Below, in pieces: positions 10,952 to 19,119 of a stretch of DNA of 64,000 nt; positions within the stretch are counted from its first letter, which is position 1, and the number at the start of each line of letters is the position of its first letter. The DNA comes from VXOI01 sp965197575 (GTDB lineage: Bacteria; Chloroflexota; Dehalococcoidia; Lucifugimonadales; UBA3495). The notes below the pieces were generated by a model. It did not search any database. It was not told the DNA's origin and saw only the letters and a program-made list of their open reading frames with translations. The stretch lies in the NCBI GenBank assembly GCA_965197575.1, contig OZ240214.1, positions 992,001 through 1,056,000 of the forward strand, read 5' to 3'. The position numbers and the translations under genes were made by a program.

Positions 10952-10981
10952 TTGACAGTTGTCCATTAAAGTTGATAGATT
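10952..10981 (+). promoter_or_regulatory. Promoter of tRNA-Lys
   Basis: TTGACA at 10952-10957 and TAGATT at 10976-10981, separated by 18 bases, lie 34 bases before the mature tRNA 5' end. Transcription would start near 10988. Confidence 0.5.
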
Positions 10982-11014
10982 CAATGAATACCGGCACACA
11001 CGGTGGCCGGTTGC

Positions 11015-11090
11015 GGCCCGCTAGCTCAACTGGCAGAGCAACGGACTCTTAATCCGTAGGTTCTCGGTTCGACCCCGAGGCGGGTCACCA
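11015..11090 (+). tRNA. tRNA-Lys (anticodon CTT)
   Basis: The 76-nt sequence folds as a complete cloverleaf. The 7-bp acceptor stem is GGCCCGC against GCGGGTC with one G-T pair, followed by discriminator A and an encoded CCA. The anticodon stem ACGGA/TCCGT encloses the loop CTCTTAA, with CTT at 11048-11050. The T arm CTCGG/CCGAG holds TTCGACC. Confidence 0.97.
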
Positions 11091-11108
11091 GATTTTTCCG
11101 CCAGAGCA

Positions 11109-11134
11109 CAGCCTCTCCCCACCCGGAGAGGCTG
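11109..11134 (+). terminator. Hairpin after tRNA-Lys
   Basis: A perfect 10-bp stem (CAGCCTCTCC with its complement) and a 6-nt loop lie 18 bases beyond the tRNA. No T run follows, so it is either a weak terminator or a processing hairpin. Confidence 0.5.
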
Positions 11135-11197
11135 CTGTATTCCCCAACGTTTTCATCGAGATCGTCGCTATCGAGATCTTGGCTAAGGAGAAGAATT

Positions 11198-11725
11198 ATG
11201 CCGGACACCACGACGACCCTTTCTGCCCTGCAAAGAAACTGGGACATGGTCATCGGAGCGGTGGACGGGCTAGACGACGCCGCGCTCTCCCTGCGCCCCA
11301 ACGACCAGTCCAACTCCATGAGCTGGCTTATCTGGCATATGAGCCGGGTGGTCGACCGGTTCATCCACTCGCGGCTGAAGGATGAGCCTCAACTGTGGAC
11401 CGACGGCGGGTGGTCCGGGCGGTTCGGAATGGCGGCCGACCCCGACGAATTCGGGATAGGCTGGACCTCCGACCAGGTCGGTGCATGGCAGGCCCCGCCC
11501 CAGGACGTGCTCATGGGCTACTACGCCGCCGTCAACGGCGCGGCGTCCGAATACATCCAAGGCTTGGGAGCGTCGGACCTGGAGCGGCAGATCGCCACGC
11601 CCAACCCGCCGGGCACGCAGTCGGTGGCCGAGGCGCTGGGGATCCTGGTCTGGGACAATATCGTGCATGGCGGGCAGGTGGCCTTCCTGCGAGGCTACTA
11701 CCGGGGTATGGGCTGGTTCCGCTAG
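11198..11725 (+). CDS. DinB-like metal-binding four-helix protein
   Basis: A 175-residue DinB/YfiT-like protein. The metal-binding histidines are visible in LIWHMSRVVDR (about residue 47) and in the C-terminal HGGQVAFLRGYY, the usual spacing for this superfamily. Some DinB-like proteins are bacillithiol or mycothiol S-transferases and many are unassigned; nothing here fixes the role. AAGGAG lies 8 nt before the ATG. The stop codon overlaps the stop of the convergent DUF1801 gene by four bases (11722-11725). Confidence 0.82.
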   Translation: MPDTTTTLSALQRNWDMVIGAVDGLDDAALSLRPNDQSNSMSWLIWHMSRVVDRFIHSRLKDEPQLWTDGGWSGRFGMAADPDEFGIGWTSDQVGAWQAPPQDVLMGYYAAVNGAASEYIQGLGASDLERQIATPNPPGTQSVAEALGILVWDNIVHGGQVAFLRGYYRGMGWFR

Positions 11726-12195
11726 CCTGCCTGCTTGCGGCGTCGCGCGGCCGGACGGCTCGCCCTCGACTCCTCGTACTTGGAGATCCACTCGGCGGGC
11801 GTCGTCCGGGCTATCGTCTTGCCGATCAGGTCGAGGGGCAGGTCGTCGAGCTTCTTGAACCGGACGCACGATTTGCCCATGTTCAGCCGCTTGCCGCTGG
11901 CCGCGAACCCTTCGGTGAACCACTGCTGGGTTTCGGCGTCACCGTAGACGTTCATCAAGTACAGTGACATGTAGTTTTTCTGGGACGCCAACGCCGCGTA
12001 CATCAAGGGGTGGCCGTTATAGGTCTTGGGGTAGTCTTGCAGCGGGATGACGTAGTTAATCATCCCGAACCCCATCTCCTCGGCGTATCCGTCGGGTAGA
12101 TGGGCCAGAATCAGCCGCCGCAGCGAGGCAATCGGCTCCTTTCGCGCTTCTGCAAGACCGGCGATGTAGTCTTCGACTCCCGTTCCGTCCGCCAC
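11722..12195 (-). CDS. DUF1801 family protein
   Basis: A 157-residue protein of the DUF1801/YdhG-like alpha-beta family. Diagnostic features are an N-terminal helix ending in LRRLILAHLPDGYAEEM, the aromatic GMINYVIPL and PLMYAALASQKNYMSLYLMN strands, and the C-terminal KKLDDLPLDLIGKTIA. Members are small intracellular proteins without a proven biochemical role. The start is GTG 12195 with GAGG 5-6 nt upstream. The last residues are basic and proline/arginine rich (RASRPAARRRKQ). The gene is convergent with, and overlaps, the DinB gene. Confidence 0.8.
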   Translation of the reverse strand: MADGTGVEDYIAGLAEARKEPIASLRRLILAHLPDGYAEEMGFGMINYVIPLQDYPKTYNGHPLMYAALASQKNYMSLYLMNVYGDAETQQWFTEGFAASGKRLNMGKSCVRFKKLDDLPLDLIGKTIARTTPAEWISKYEESRASRPAARRRKQAG

Positions 12196-12389
12196 TTGGC
12201 CTCACTCCTTGGTAACTGATAAGCATAGGACTACCACCCCCATTATAGGCCGGTTATCGGCCGGATTCCTCAATAGCCGCGCCTTATTCTCTTGGAGCAG
12301 GCGGAAGACGCGATTAGAATGAATATAGAGAGACTTGTAACCCTTGCCAGGGATCGGCGAGCAAAGCTGTGGGCAGAGGAAAGTGTTCT

Positions 12390-13172
12390 ATGACCAGAAT
12401 AACGGTGACGGTCTTATTGGCGGTAATGGCGCTGGCGATTGCAGTGCCTGGGGTGGCGTTGGCGCAACAGTCGCCGCCACATAAGGTTTTCGGAGATGCC
12501 TCTATCGGCGGCAGATCCGCTCCCAATGGTGCGATAGTCAAGGCCCTGATCGACGGCAATGAAGTGGCCAGCGCCACAGTCAACACGAATGATCCCAAAG
12601 ATTATAAATTGGACATCTTGGGCAATCACTCTGGCAAGACTATCAGCTTTACCGTTAACGGACGGGCCGCTACGCAGACCCTCCTGTGGGAAGATGGTGG
12701 CGCCCACATATTGAATTTAACTGCGCCGTTGGTCCCGTTGACCAACACGCCTACGCCTACATCCCAGCCGACGAATACGGTACCGCCGCCGATAATCCAA
12801 CGAGGCGAACAAGGCGACCAGGGCGAACAAGGTGAGAAAGGCGAACAAGGTGAGAAAGGCGGTCCGGGCGAGAAGGGCGATCCGGGCGACCGGGGGGAAG
12901 ACGGCGCTCCCGGACCGAGAGGAGCTACGGGCGCTCAGGGAGAGCGGGGCCCGGCCGGAGTGGCAGGCCCGGCGGGGCAGCCAGGCGCTGCCGGACTCAA
13001 CGGTCTCGATGGCCGGGATGGGCAACGCGGAACCGTGGGAGAGCGGGGTCCGGAGGGTCCAGAAGGCTCGGACGCATCGTCAATCGCTGCCTATCTGGCG
13101 CTGGTAATAGCGGTGCTCACGCTGGTACTGGTCGTCGTCCGCTGGATCTGGGAATGGCTAAGGCAAGCTTAG
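12390..13172 (+). CDS. Secreted, membrane-anchored collagen-like protein
   Basis: A 260-residue surface protein. An N-terminal signal peptide ends in ALA-QQ near residue 27. Residues about 30-115 form a beta-rich domain (VFGDASIGGRSAPNGAIVKA ... DYKLDILG ... LNLTA) of a type common in secreted Chloroflexota proteins. A Thr/Pro linker follows, then 30 uninterrupted Gly-X-Y triplets rich in GEQ, GEK and GPR. A C-terminal membrane helix and a short RWIWEWLRQA tail end the protein. It should project from the membrane as a trimeric collagen-like rod. ATG 12390 has AGAGGAAAG upstream and gives an intact signal peptide; the in-frame extension further upstream does not. Confidence 0.85.
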   Translation: MTRITVTVLLAVMALAIAVPGVALAQQSPPHKVFGDASIGGRSAPNGAIVKALIDGNEVASATVNTNDPKDYKLDILGNHSGKTISFTVNGRAATQTLLWEDGGAHILNLTAPLVPLTNTPTPTSQPTNTVPPPIIQRGEQGDQGEQGEKGEQGEKGGPGEKGDPGDRGEDGAPGPRGATGAQGERGPAGVAGPAGQPGAAGLNGLDGRDGQRGTVGERGPEGPEGSDASSIAAYLALVIAVLTLVLVVVRWIWEWLRQA

Positions 13173-13180
13173 CGGCATGT

Positions 13181-13220
13181 AGGCGGGCAGGCCGCCCGTC
13201 GCACGGCGGCCTGCCCGCCT
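13181..13220 (+). terminator. Perfect GC-rich hairpin after the collagen-like gene
   Basis: A 16-bp perfect inverted repeat (13181-13196 with 13205-13220) with an 8-nt loop begins 8 bases after the stop codon. There is no T run, but its stability and position suggest transcription termination or mRNA 3'-end protection. Confidence 0.55.
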
Positions 13221-13223
13221 CTG

Positions 13224-13301
13224 GGACAGACCGGGCGAAGAGCGCCGCAGGCTGAGTTTGGGCTTGCTTGGACAGGCCGGGCGGCGAGCGCCGCAGGTTG
13301 A
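13224..13301 (+). repeat. Imperfect tandem repeat upstream of tRNA-Leu
   Basis: Two 32-nt copies, 13224-13255 and 13270-13301, share the core AGCGCCGCAGG and differ at a few positions. They start 46 bases apart. The function is unknown; they lie between the collagen-gene hairpin and the tRNA. Confidence 0.6.
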
Positions 13302-13318
13302 TCCGCAAGCCGAACGCC

Positions 13319-13400
13319 GGGGAAGTGTCGGAATTGGCAGACGAGCATGACTTAGGATCATGTGCCGCAAGGCGTGGGAGTTCGAGTCTCCCCTTCCCCA
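13319..13400 (+). tRNA. tRNA-Leu (anticodon TAG)
   Basis: An 82-nt class II tRNA. Acceptor stem GGGGAAG/CTTCCCC is followed by discriminator A; the CCA end is not encoded (CTT follows). The anticodon stem CATGA/TCATG holds the loop CTTAGGA, with TAG at 13353-13355. A long variable arm (TGCCGCAAGGCG) and a T arm GGGAG/CTCCC complete the fold. Confidence 0.96.
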
Positions 13401-13432
13401 CTTTTCCGGCCTGCGCGTGCTGTATGCAGAAC

Positions 13433-13465
13433 GGGGCCGCCGAGGGCGATTTCCTCAGCGGCCCC
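13433..13465. terminator. Hairpin between tRNA-Leu and the convergent amidohydrolase gene
   Basis: GGGGCCGC at 13433-13440 pairs with 13458-13465, and GAGG with CCTC inside it, around a 7-nt loop and one mismatch. Placed between convergent genes, it could stop transcription in both directions, although no T run is present. Confidence 0.5.
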
Positions 13466-13479
13466 ACCCCGTTACCAGC

Positions 13480-14334
13480 CTACTCGCCTGCTATAGGCGA
13501 CCAGTTGTAAATCTTCGCCAGCGTTCCTCCCATGAGGGTGGCGCGCTCTGAATCGGAGAGCCGGTCGGTGACCCGGAACGCCTCAACCCCCTGCTCGTAG
13601 GTCAAAAGCCTGACCGCCCGGGTCCAGTCGGTGCCCCACAGGCAGCGGTCGAGGCCGTAGGCGTCGAATATCCGGCTCAGCGGCTCCCAGATGTCGGGGT
13701 ACGGGAATGGCTCATGGGACAGGGTGCAGGCCCCGGAAATCTTGATGACTACGTTGTCCAGCTCCGCCGCCGCCAAGACGTTGGGCAGGTTGGCGAAGGG
13801 TTCGGGCGGAGCCGGCGGCACGAAAGGCTGGGCCAGGCCCACATGGTCGATGATCACCTGGGTGTCGGGGTTGCGGCGGGCCAGCTCGGTCAAGAGGGGC
13901 AGCTTGCCAGCAGCCATGACGTTGACCGGCACGCCAGCCCGGGCGCAGGCGGCGAATATGGCGTTGAGGCCCGGGTGGTCCGCTTCGTAGTCCTGATTGG
14001 CCAGCATCACGCGCGCACCGACCACGCCCGGCGTTCCAGTCCACTCGTCAATGTCTTGGTCAATGGTTTCCGAGGTGGGGTCGAAGGGCCGGACCAGGCC
14101 GAACTTGCTGGGGTGCTGGGCGTATACCGAAAGGACGTAGCTGGCGTCGTAGTGGTAGAGCGAGAAGGGCGAAATCAGGATGGCCCCGTCCACGCCGACG
14201 GCGTCCATGGCCGCCACCATATCGTCGCCGGTGACTTCCTCCGGCCCCTCCAGGTGTGCGTGCCAGGGACGTGCGGGAGTGTTGCGCTCGTAGCAGTGCA
14301 CTTGGCAGTCAATCGTGAGTGTCGGAGTCGCCAT
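13480..14334 (-). CDS. Amidohydrolase family protein (PF04909 type)
   Basis: A 284-residue TIM-barrel metal hydrolase of the amidohydrolase-2 group. This group includes 2-pyrone-4,6-dicarboxylate lactonase, ACMS decarboxylase and related enzymes. The N-terminal metal motif appears as DCQVHCYE in place of the usual DxHxH, the middle has VIIDHVGLAQPF with the second metal ligand histidine, and the C terminus has LWGTDWTRA with the catalytic aspartate. The set is typical of lactonase-like members. ATG 14334 is preceded by GGAGGGGGG with good spacing. The gene is alone on its strand, so the substrate is unknown. Confidence 0.82.
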   Translation of the reverse strand: MATPTLTIDCQVHCYERNTPARPWHAHLEGPEEVTGDDMVAAMDAVGVDGAILISPFSLYHYDASYVLSVYAQHPSKFGLVRPFDPTSETIDQDIDEWTGTPGVVGARVMLANQDYEADHPGLNAIFAACARAGVPVNVMAAGKLPLLTELARRNPDTQVIIDHVGLAQPFVPPAPPEPFANLPNVLAAAELDNVVIKISGACTLSHEPFPYPDIWEPLSRIFDAYGLDRCLWGTDWTRAVRLLTYEQGVEAFRVTDRLSDSERATLMGGTLAKIYNWSPIAGE

Positions 14335-14572
14335 CGTGTTACCCCCTCCGTTTATAGATATTGAGTTGGGCTCGGTTTTTCGGACAAGCATCCAGGTGAG
14401 GTTCTGCTCCTAAGCCCCCGGAGTTGTCGTGTGAGACAAGTCAGTTTACACCCGAATCGGGCTTTGAGGGGAGGGTGACGGCTGTGGGCAAGGACAAGCG
14501 GCGGTTTCAGAACGCATGAATTCCAGCAATAATGCCGCCCTGATGCTATCATGGCATGTAGGGTGAATAGAT

Positions 14573-16411
14573 TTGAGCGACTACCGGAACACCGCAATAC
14601 GCAACCTGGCCATCATAGCCCACGTCGACCACGGCAAGACCACTCTGGTCGACGCGCTGCTGAAGCAGGGCCAGGTCTTCCGGGCCCACCAACAGATGGG
14701 CGCCTTGATTATGGACACCAATCCACTGGAGCGAGAGCGCGGCATCACCATTCTGGCCAAGAACGCTTCGGTCTACTACGGGGACGTCAGGATTAACATC
14801 ATCGACACTCCGGGCCACGCCGACTTCAGCGGCGAGGTGGAGCGCGTGATGAACATGGCCGACGGCTGCCTGCTGTTGGTGGACGCCGTAGACGGGCCCA
14901 TGCCCCAGACTACCTACGTGCTGCGTCAAGCCCTCCGGCAGAACGTTACCCCCATGGTAGTCATTAACAAGATAGACCGCCCCGATGCCCGGGTGGCGGA
15001 GGTGGTCGATATGGTGCAGGACCTGTTCCTGGAATTGGCTACAAGCGCCGAGCAACTGGATTTTCCGGTCCTGTATACCTCGGCCCGGCAGGGTTACGCC
15101 ACCACGAACCCGAACGCGCCGGGTCCGGATATGCGCCCCCTCTTTGAAGCGATCCTGGATTCGGTGCCGCCGCCCAGCGGGGACCCCGCCGCCCCGCTCC
15201 AAATGCTGGTTGCGGCACTGGACTACGACAACTATCTGGGACAGGTGGCCGTGGGCCGCATTACCAACGGCACGCTCAGGCAGCGCGACGACGTGGCCTT
15301 GTTGTGCCGCGACGCCGAGCCGACTGTCCATAACCTGGAGCACGTTTTTGTTTTCCGCGGTATGGAGCGGGTGGAAGTGTCCGAAGCCCATGCCGGGGAC
15401 ATTGTGGCCGTGACCGGCCCCGAGGGAGTGTCCATCGGCGACACCATCGCCTCTCCCCAAAACCCGGAGGCTTTGCCGTCTATCGACATCAACGAACCGA
15501 CGGTACGGATGACCTTCAGTGTCAGCACTTCCCCTTTCATGGGCCGGGAGGGTGTCCACTGCACTTCCCGCAATCTCCACGAACGGCTGATGAGGGAGTT
15601 GCGGACCAACGTCAGCTTGAGGGTAGAGGCCACCGCCAGCCCCGACGCCTTCGTGGTGGCCGGCCGGGGAGAGCTGCACCTGTCCATCCTGGTCGAGACC
15701 ATGCGCCGTGAACAGTACGAGTTTCAGGTGTCACGCCCGGCGCCGGTCACCAAAGTCATTGACGGCAAGGTATACGAGCCCTACGAGATATTGAACGTCA
15801 GCACCCATGAAGACTACGTCGGCGTACTGACCGAATACCTGTCAGCCCACATGGCGCAGCTCCGCGATATGCGGTACGCGGACAACGGTTATGTCCACAT
15901 GGAGTACAAGATACCTACCCGCGGCCTCATCGGATTCAACGCTTTCTTCCTTCGCACCACCCGGGGCGACGGAGTGAAAAGCAGTATCTTCACCTCCTAC
16001 GAACCAATGGAGGGTGAAATAAAATCCCAACGCGGCGGCGCGCTCGTGGCGTCTGAGGGCGGTGTGGCGGTCACCTACGGCCTGCTGAATGCCCAGGGCA
16101 GGGGCGACACTTTCATTGACCCGGGCGTCATGGTCTACGAAGGCATGATTATCGGCTCTCAACGCCGCGACAGCGACATTGAAATCAACGTCTGCAAAGA
16201 AAAGAAGCTGACCAATATGCGCTCCTCGACGGCCGACGTTGCCAAGCGCCTGAACGCCACCGTAAGGTTAAGCCTAGAGGAATCCTTGGCGTTTATCTCT
16301 GACGACGAACTGGTGGAGGTCACTCCACAAAACTTGCGCCTTCGCAAGATGGAACTCCACGCGCTGGACCGAAAGCGCCAACGCCGCGACGGGCCACGCA
16401 CCCGCGATTGA
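14573..16411 (+). CDS. typA: Ribosome-associated GTPase TypA/BipA
   Basis: A 612-residue translational GTPase that binds the ribosome under stress and helps 50S assembly. All G motifs are present: AHVDHGKTTL (G1), the RGITI switch (G2), DTPGHADF (G3), NKIDRPDAR (G4) and SAR (G5). These are followed by the EF-Tu-like domain II, EF-G-like domains III and V and the BipA-specific C-terminal domain ending KRQRRDGPRTRD. Length matches the family. It starts at TTG 14573, with AGGGTGA about 7 nt upstream. It is not in an operon with the following transporter genes; more than 500 bases of repeats separate them. Confidence 0.95.
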   Translation: MSDYRNTAIRNLAIIAHVDHGKTTLVDALLKQGQVFRAHQQMGALIMDTNPLERERGITILAKNASVYYGDVRINIIDTPGHADFSGEVERVMNMADGCLLLVDAVDGPMPQTTYVLRQALRQNVTPMVVINKIDRPDARVAEVVDMVQDLFLELATSAEQLDFPVLYTSARQGYATTNPNAPGPDMRPLFEAILDSVPPPSGDPAAPLQMLVAALDYDNYLGQVAVGRITNGTLRQRDDVALLCRDAEPTVHNLEHVFVFRGMERVEVSEAHAGDIVAVTGPEGVSIGDTIASPQNPEALPSIDINEPTVRMTFSVSTSPFMGREGVHCTSRNLHERLMRELRTNVSLRVEATASPDAFVVAGRGELHLSILVETMRREQYEFQVSRPAPVTKVIDGKVYEPYEILNVSTHEDYVGVLTEYLSAHMAQLRDMRYADNGYVHMEYKIPTRGLIGFNAFFLRTTRGDGVKSSIFTSYEPMEGEIKSQRGGALVASEGGVAVTYGLLNAQGRGDTFIDPGVMVYEGMIIGSQRRDSDIEINVCKEKKLTNMRSSTADVAKRLNATVRLSLEESLAFISDDELVEVTPQNLRLRKMELHALDRKRQRRDGPRTRD

Positions 16412-16483
16412 GGGCGCGCCGTGGCGGGCGTCCGCCGCCTCCGGGAATCTTGCTCCCAGGGCCTTTTCGTTGTCGCGGAGAGT

Positions 16484-16590
16484 CCCCTCTCCCCGCGGAG
16501 GAGGCCAGGGTGAAGGGCGTACTGCGCTGAGACCAATCGTGTGCGTTGCCAAGCATCTTACCCTCACCCCAACCCTCTCCCTGAGGGAGA
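16484..16590. repeat. Inverted pair of CCCTCTCCC-type intergenic repeats
   Basis: The segment near 16484-16515 (CCCTCTCCCCG ... CCAGGGTGA) and the segment 16558-16590 (ACCCTCACCCCAACCC ... GAGAGGG) are diverged copies in opposite orientation. The second copy alone folds as CCCTCTCCC-TGA-GGGAGAGGG. Sequences of this type are dispersed in many bacterial genomes. In the typA-opp gap (16412-16951) this pair, followed by the palindromic element at 16652-16796, is all I see; no gene is supported there. Confidence 0.5.
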
Positions 16591-16642
16591 GGGAGCATCT
16601 GTTCGTGTGCAAGCCCATTGAACAATGAAAAGGTCCTAACCG

Positions 16643-16805
16643 GATTGCCCCCAGGGTCTTTCTATTCTCAAGGATAGGCCAGTCCGAGGAGGCACAGGTT
16701 GCACTTCAACTGGTACGAATATCTTCGTACGGGTTGATAGGTGCAACCTGTGCCTCCTCAGATTATAACCTATCCACAGAGAATAGAAAGACCCTGGATT
16801 GCCCC
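16643..16805. mobile_element. MITE-like palindromic element with 9-bp target duplication
   Basis: A 145-bp element occupies 16652-16796. Its ends are the perfect 18-bp inverted repeats CAGGGTCTTTCTATTCTC. An inner 19-bp perfect inverted repeat follows (16687-16705 with 16741-16759, GAGGAGGCACAGG type). The central hairpin is GTACGAA-TATC-TTCGTAC. On both sides stands the same 9-mer GATTGCCCC (16643-16651 and 16797-16805), as expected for a target-site duplication. It contains no gene. It does not share ends with the IS5-family element at 37656, so its transposase is elsewhere. Confidence 0.75.
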
Positions 16806-16951
16806 GCGATAAGTTGCATTTCGTTTTTTATTGGCCCATAATCGGTTAACCGCGAAGAATCGCACCAATTTGCCGGTGGGCAAGAGTGGTCGAACGTTCG
16901 AAATCCTCCGCATTTGACCGCCTCCGCGCCTGGCCGGAAGAAGGAGGTCCT

Positions 16952-18004
16952 TTGGCCACACTTCTTGAAGTTAGGGACCTGAGAACCCACTTTTTCACAA
17001 TGGACGGCGTGGTGAAGGCCGTCGATGGCGTCACCTACGACCTGGAGGAAGGGGAAACCTTGGGACTGGTTGGCGAAAGCGGCTGCGGCAAGAGCGTGAG
17101 CGCCCTTTCGCTGATGCGGCTCATCCCCGACCCGCCGGGCAAGATCGTCAACGGCGAGGTCTTGCTCGAAGGGGAGGACATTCTCCAGATAGACATGGAC
17201 GACATGCGCAACATCCGGGGCGCCAAGATGTCCATGGTCTTCCAGGAACCGATGACCTCCCTCAACCCGGTGCTGACCGTCGAACGTCAACTGACCGAGA
17301 CGCTGCAACTGCACAAGGGGATGGGCAAGGTCGAGTCACGGCGCGAGGGCGTGAACCTGCTCGCGCGGGTGGGCATCCCCGACCCGGAGCAGCGGGTCAA
17401 GCAATACCCCCACCAGTTCAGCGGCGGTATGCGGCAGCGCGTCATGATCGCCATTGCCCTTAGCTGCAACCCCCGGCTGATCATCGCCGACGAGCCGACC
17501 ACCGCGCTCGACGTGACCATTCAGGCCCAAATCCTCGAGCTGATGAAGGCGCTCACCAGCGAGTTCGGCGTGGCGCTGATTGTGATCACTCACAACCTGG
17601 GGGTAGTCGCCCGCTACGCCGACCGGGTCAACATAATGTACGCTGGCAAGATAATCGAGCGGGGCAGCGCCCGCGAGATCTACTCCAACCCCCGCCATCC
17701 CTACACGGTCGGCCTGTTGCGGTCGGTGCCCCGGCTGGACCTGCCGCGGCGCGCCAAGCTGGACCCCATCGAGGGGCAGCCGCCGGACTTGGTTAACCTG
17801 CCTCCAGGGTGCGCTTTCAGGGCGCGCTGCCGCTGGGCCATCGACAAATGCGCCACCGATACGCCGGTATTGGCAGAGGCTGGGGTCGATCACTGGTCCG
17901 CCTGCTGGCGCTCCGAAGACCTGGGCCCTGCGGCCGTCGATTTCTTGGCCGCCTCGAGCGCTGCACTGGCAGACGCCCCGCCCGAATCCGCCGCCGGAGA
18001 GTAG
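16952..18004 (+). CDS. Oligopeptide/dipeptide ABC transporter ATPase (OppD/DppD type)
   Basis: A 350-residue ABC ATPase that would power peptide import as one half of an OppD-OppF dimer. Walker A is GESGCGKSVS, the Q loop lies in MVFQEPMTSLNP, the signature motif is FSGGMRQRVMIA, Walker B is LIIADEPTTALD and the switch histidine is in ITHN. The C-terminal peptide-transporter extension has the cysteine-rich GCAFRARCRWAIDKC motif that binds an iron-sulfur cluster in this family. TTG 16952 is chosen because AAGGAGG at 16941-16947 sits just upstream. The partner ATPase follows after 5 bases. No permease or binding-protein genes are present. Confidence 0.93.
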   Translation: MATLLEVRDLRTHFFTMDGVVKAVDGVTYDLEEGETLGLVGESGCGKSVSALSLMRLIPDPPGKIVNGEVLLEGEDILQIDMDDMRNIRGAKMSMVFQEPMTSLNPVLTVERQLTETLQLHKGMGKVESRREGVNLLARVGIPDPEQRVKQYPHQFSGGMRQRVMIAIALSCNPRLIIADEPTTALDVTIQAQILELMKALTSEFGVALIVITHNLGVVARYADRVNIMYAGKIIERGSAREIYSNPRHPYTVGLLRSVPRLDLPRRAKLDPIEGQPPDLVNLPPGCAFRARCRWAIDKCATDTPVLAEAGVDHWSACWRSEDLGPAAVDFLAASSAALADAPPESAAGE

Positions 18005-18009
18005 TTGTT

Positions 18010-19053
18010 ATGACGACGATGACCCAGCCCGTCGAGACCGGCAACGGGGCCGTTCCCGACGACGACATCCTGATTTCGGTAAACAACTTGAAGATGTACT
18101 TCCCGGTTACTTCGGGAATGATCTTCCAGCGTACCGTCGCCTATATTAAGGCGGTGGACGGCGTTAGCTTCAGCGTGCGGCGCGGCGAGACGCTGGGGCT
18201 GGTGGGAGAGAGCGGCTGCGGCAAGACCACCACCGGCCGCTGCATCCTCCAACTTTACAAGCCCACCGAAGGCCAGGTCGTATTCGAGGGCCAGGACCTG
18301 ACCAGGATGAACACCAAGCAGATGCGCACCATGCGCCGCGAGATGCAGGTGATCTTTCAAGACCCCTACAGCTCGCTGAACCCGCGGATGACCGCCGGGA
18401 ACATCATCGGAGAGCCCCTCATCGTCCACGGGCTGGTGCGCAACAAGAACGAATACCGGGAAAAAGTCGCCGACCTGCTGCAAAACGTGGGATTGAATCC
18501 CTACATGGCGGACCGCTTCCCCCACGAGTTCAGCGGCGGTCAACGGCAGCGCATCGGGGTGGCCCGGGCCCTCTCGGTCAGCCCCAAGTTCATCGTGGCC
18601 GATGAGCCGGTGTCCGCCCTCGACGTTTCGATTCAGGCGCAGATCATCAACCTGCTCGAAGAGTTGCAAGAGCAGTTCAATCTGACCTACCTGTTCATCG
18701 CCCACGATCTGTCGGTGGTGCGGCATATCAGCGACCGGGTAGGCGTGATGTACCTGGGTCACTTGGTGGAGATGGCGGAGCGGAACGAGATCTACCGCAA
18801 TCCGGTCCACCCCTACACCCGCGCCCTGCTGTCGGCGGTGCCTATCCCCGACCCGATTCTGGATGCCCAACGGGAGCGGGTGCTGCTCACCGGCGAGGTG
18901 CCCAGCCCGCTGAATCCCCCCAGCGGCTGCGTGTTCCACCCCCGCTGCCCCATAGCCGACGATCAATGCAGCGTGGCCATCCCGGAGTTGCGCCAAGTGG
19001 AGACCAGCCACTGGGCCGCCTGCATCAAGGCCAGCGGGTACGGCCCGGTCTAG
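18010..19053 (+). CDS. Oligopeptide/dipeptide ABC transporter ATPase (OppF/DppF type)
   Basis: A 347-residue ABC ATPase, the partner of the preceding OppD-like protein. Walker A GESGCGKTTTG, Q loop VIFQDPYSSLNPRMT, signature FSGGQRQRIGVA, Walker B FIVADEPVSALD and the switch histidine in IAHD are all present. The C-terminal extension carries GCVFHPRCPIADDQC. The segment YFPVTSGMIFQRTVAYIKAV before Walker A is typical of OppF. ATG 18010 follows the upstream stop by 5 bases, so translation is probably coupled. A very long perfect hairpin ends the unit. Confidence 0.93.
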   Translation: MTTMTQPVETGNGAVPDDDILISVNNLKMYFPVTSGMIFQRTVAYIKAVDGVSFSVRRGETLGLVGESGCGKTTTGRCILQLYKPTEGQVVFEGQDLTRMNTKQMRTMRREMQVIFQDPYSSLNPRMTAGNIIGEPLIVHGLVRNKNEYREKVADLLQNVGLNPYMADRFPHEFSGGQRQRIGVARALSVSPKFIVADEPVSALDVSIQAQIINLLEELQEQFNLTYLFIAHDLSVVRHISDRVGVMYLGHLVEMAERNEIYRNPVHPYTRALLSAVPIPDPILDAQRERVLLTGEVPSPLNPPSGCVFHPRCPIADDQCSVAIPELRQVETSHWAACIKASGYGPV

Positions 19054-19064
19054 AATCAACAGTC

Positions 19065-19119
19065 CTAGCGGACGAACGCAGAGGCCGCGACTGTCGCGGC
19101 CTCTGCGTTCGTCCGCTAG
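19065..19119 (+). terminator. 26-bp perfect hairpin after the OppF-like gene
   Basis: Bases 19065-19090 are perfectly complementary to 19094-19119, leaving a 3-nt loop. The outer CTAG can also pair in a competing way, since GCCCGGTCTAG around the oppF stop matches CTAGACCGGGC at the 3' side. No T run follows, so efficient intrinsic termination is not certain. Confidence 0.6.

Noticed and set aside
16652..16796. Is the palindrome only the typA terminator or a riboswitch?
   Set aside because: It lies about 240 bases after typA, and the flanking 9-bp duplications are better explained by transposition.
16886..16951. Upstream in-frame start (16886) for the OppD-like protein
   Set aside because: The added residues are not family-like, while TTG 16952 has an AAGGAGG site directly upstream.
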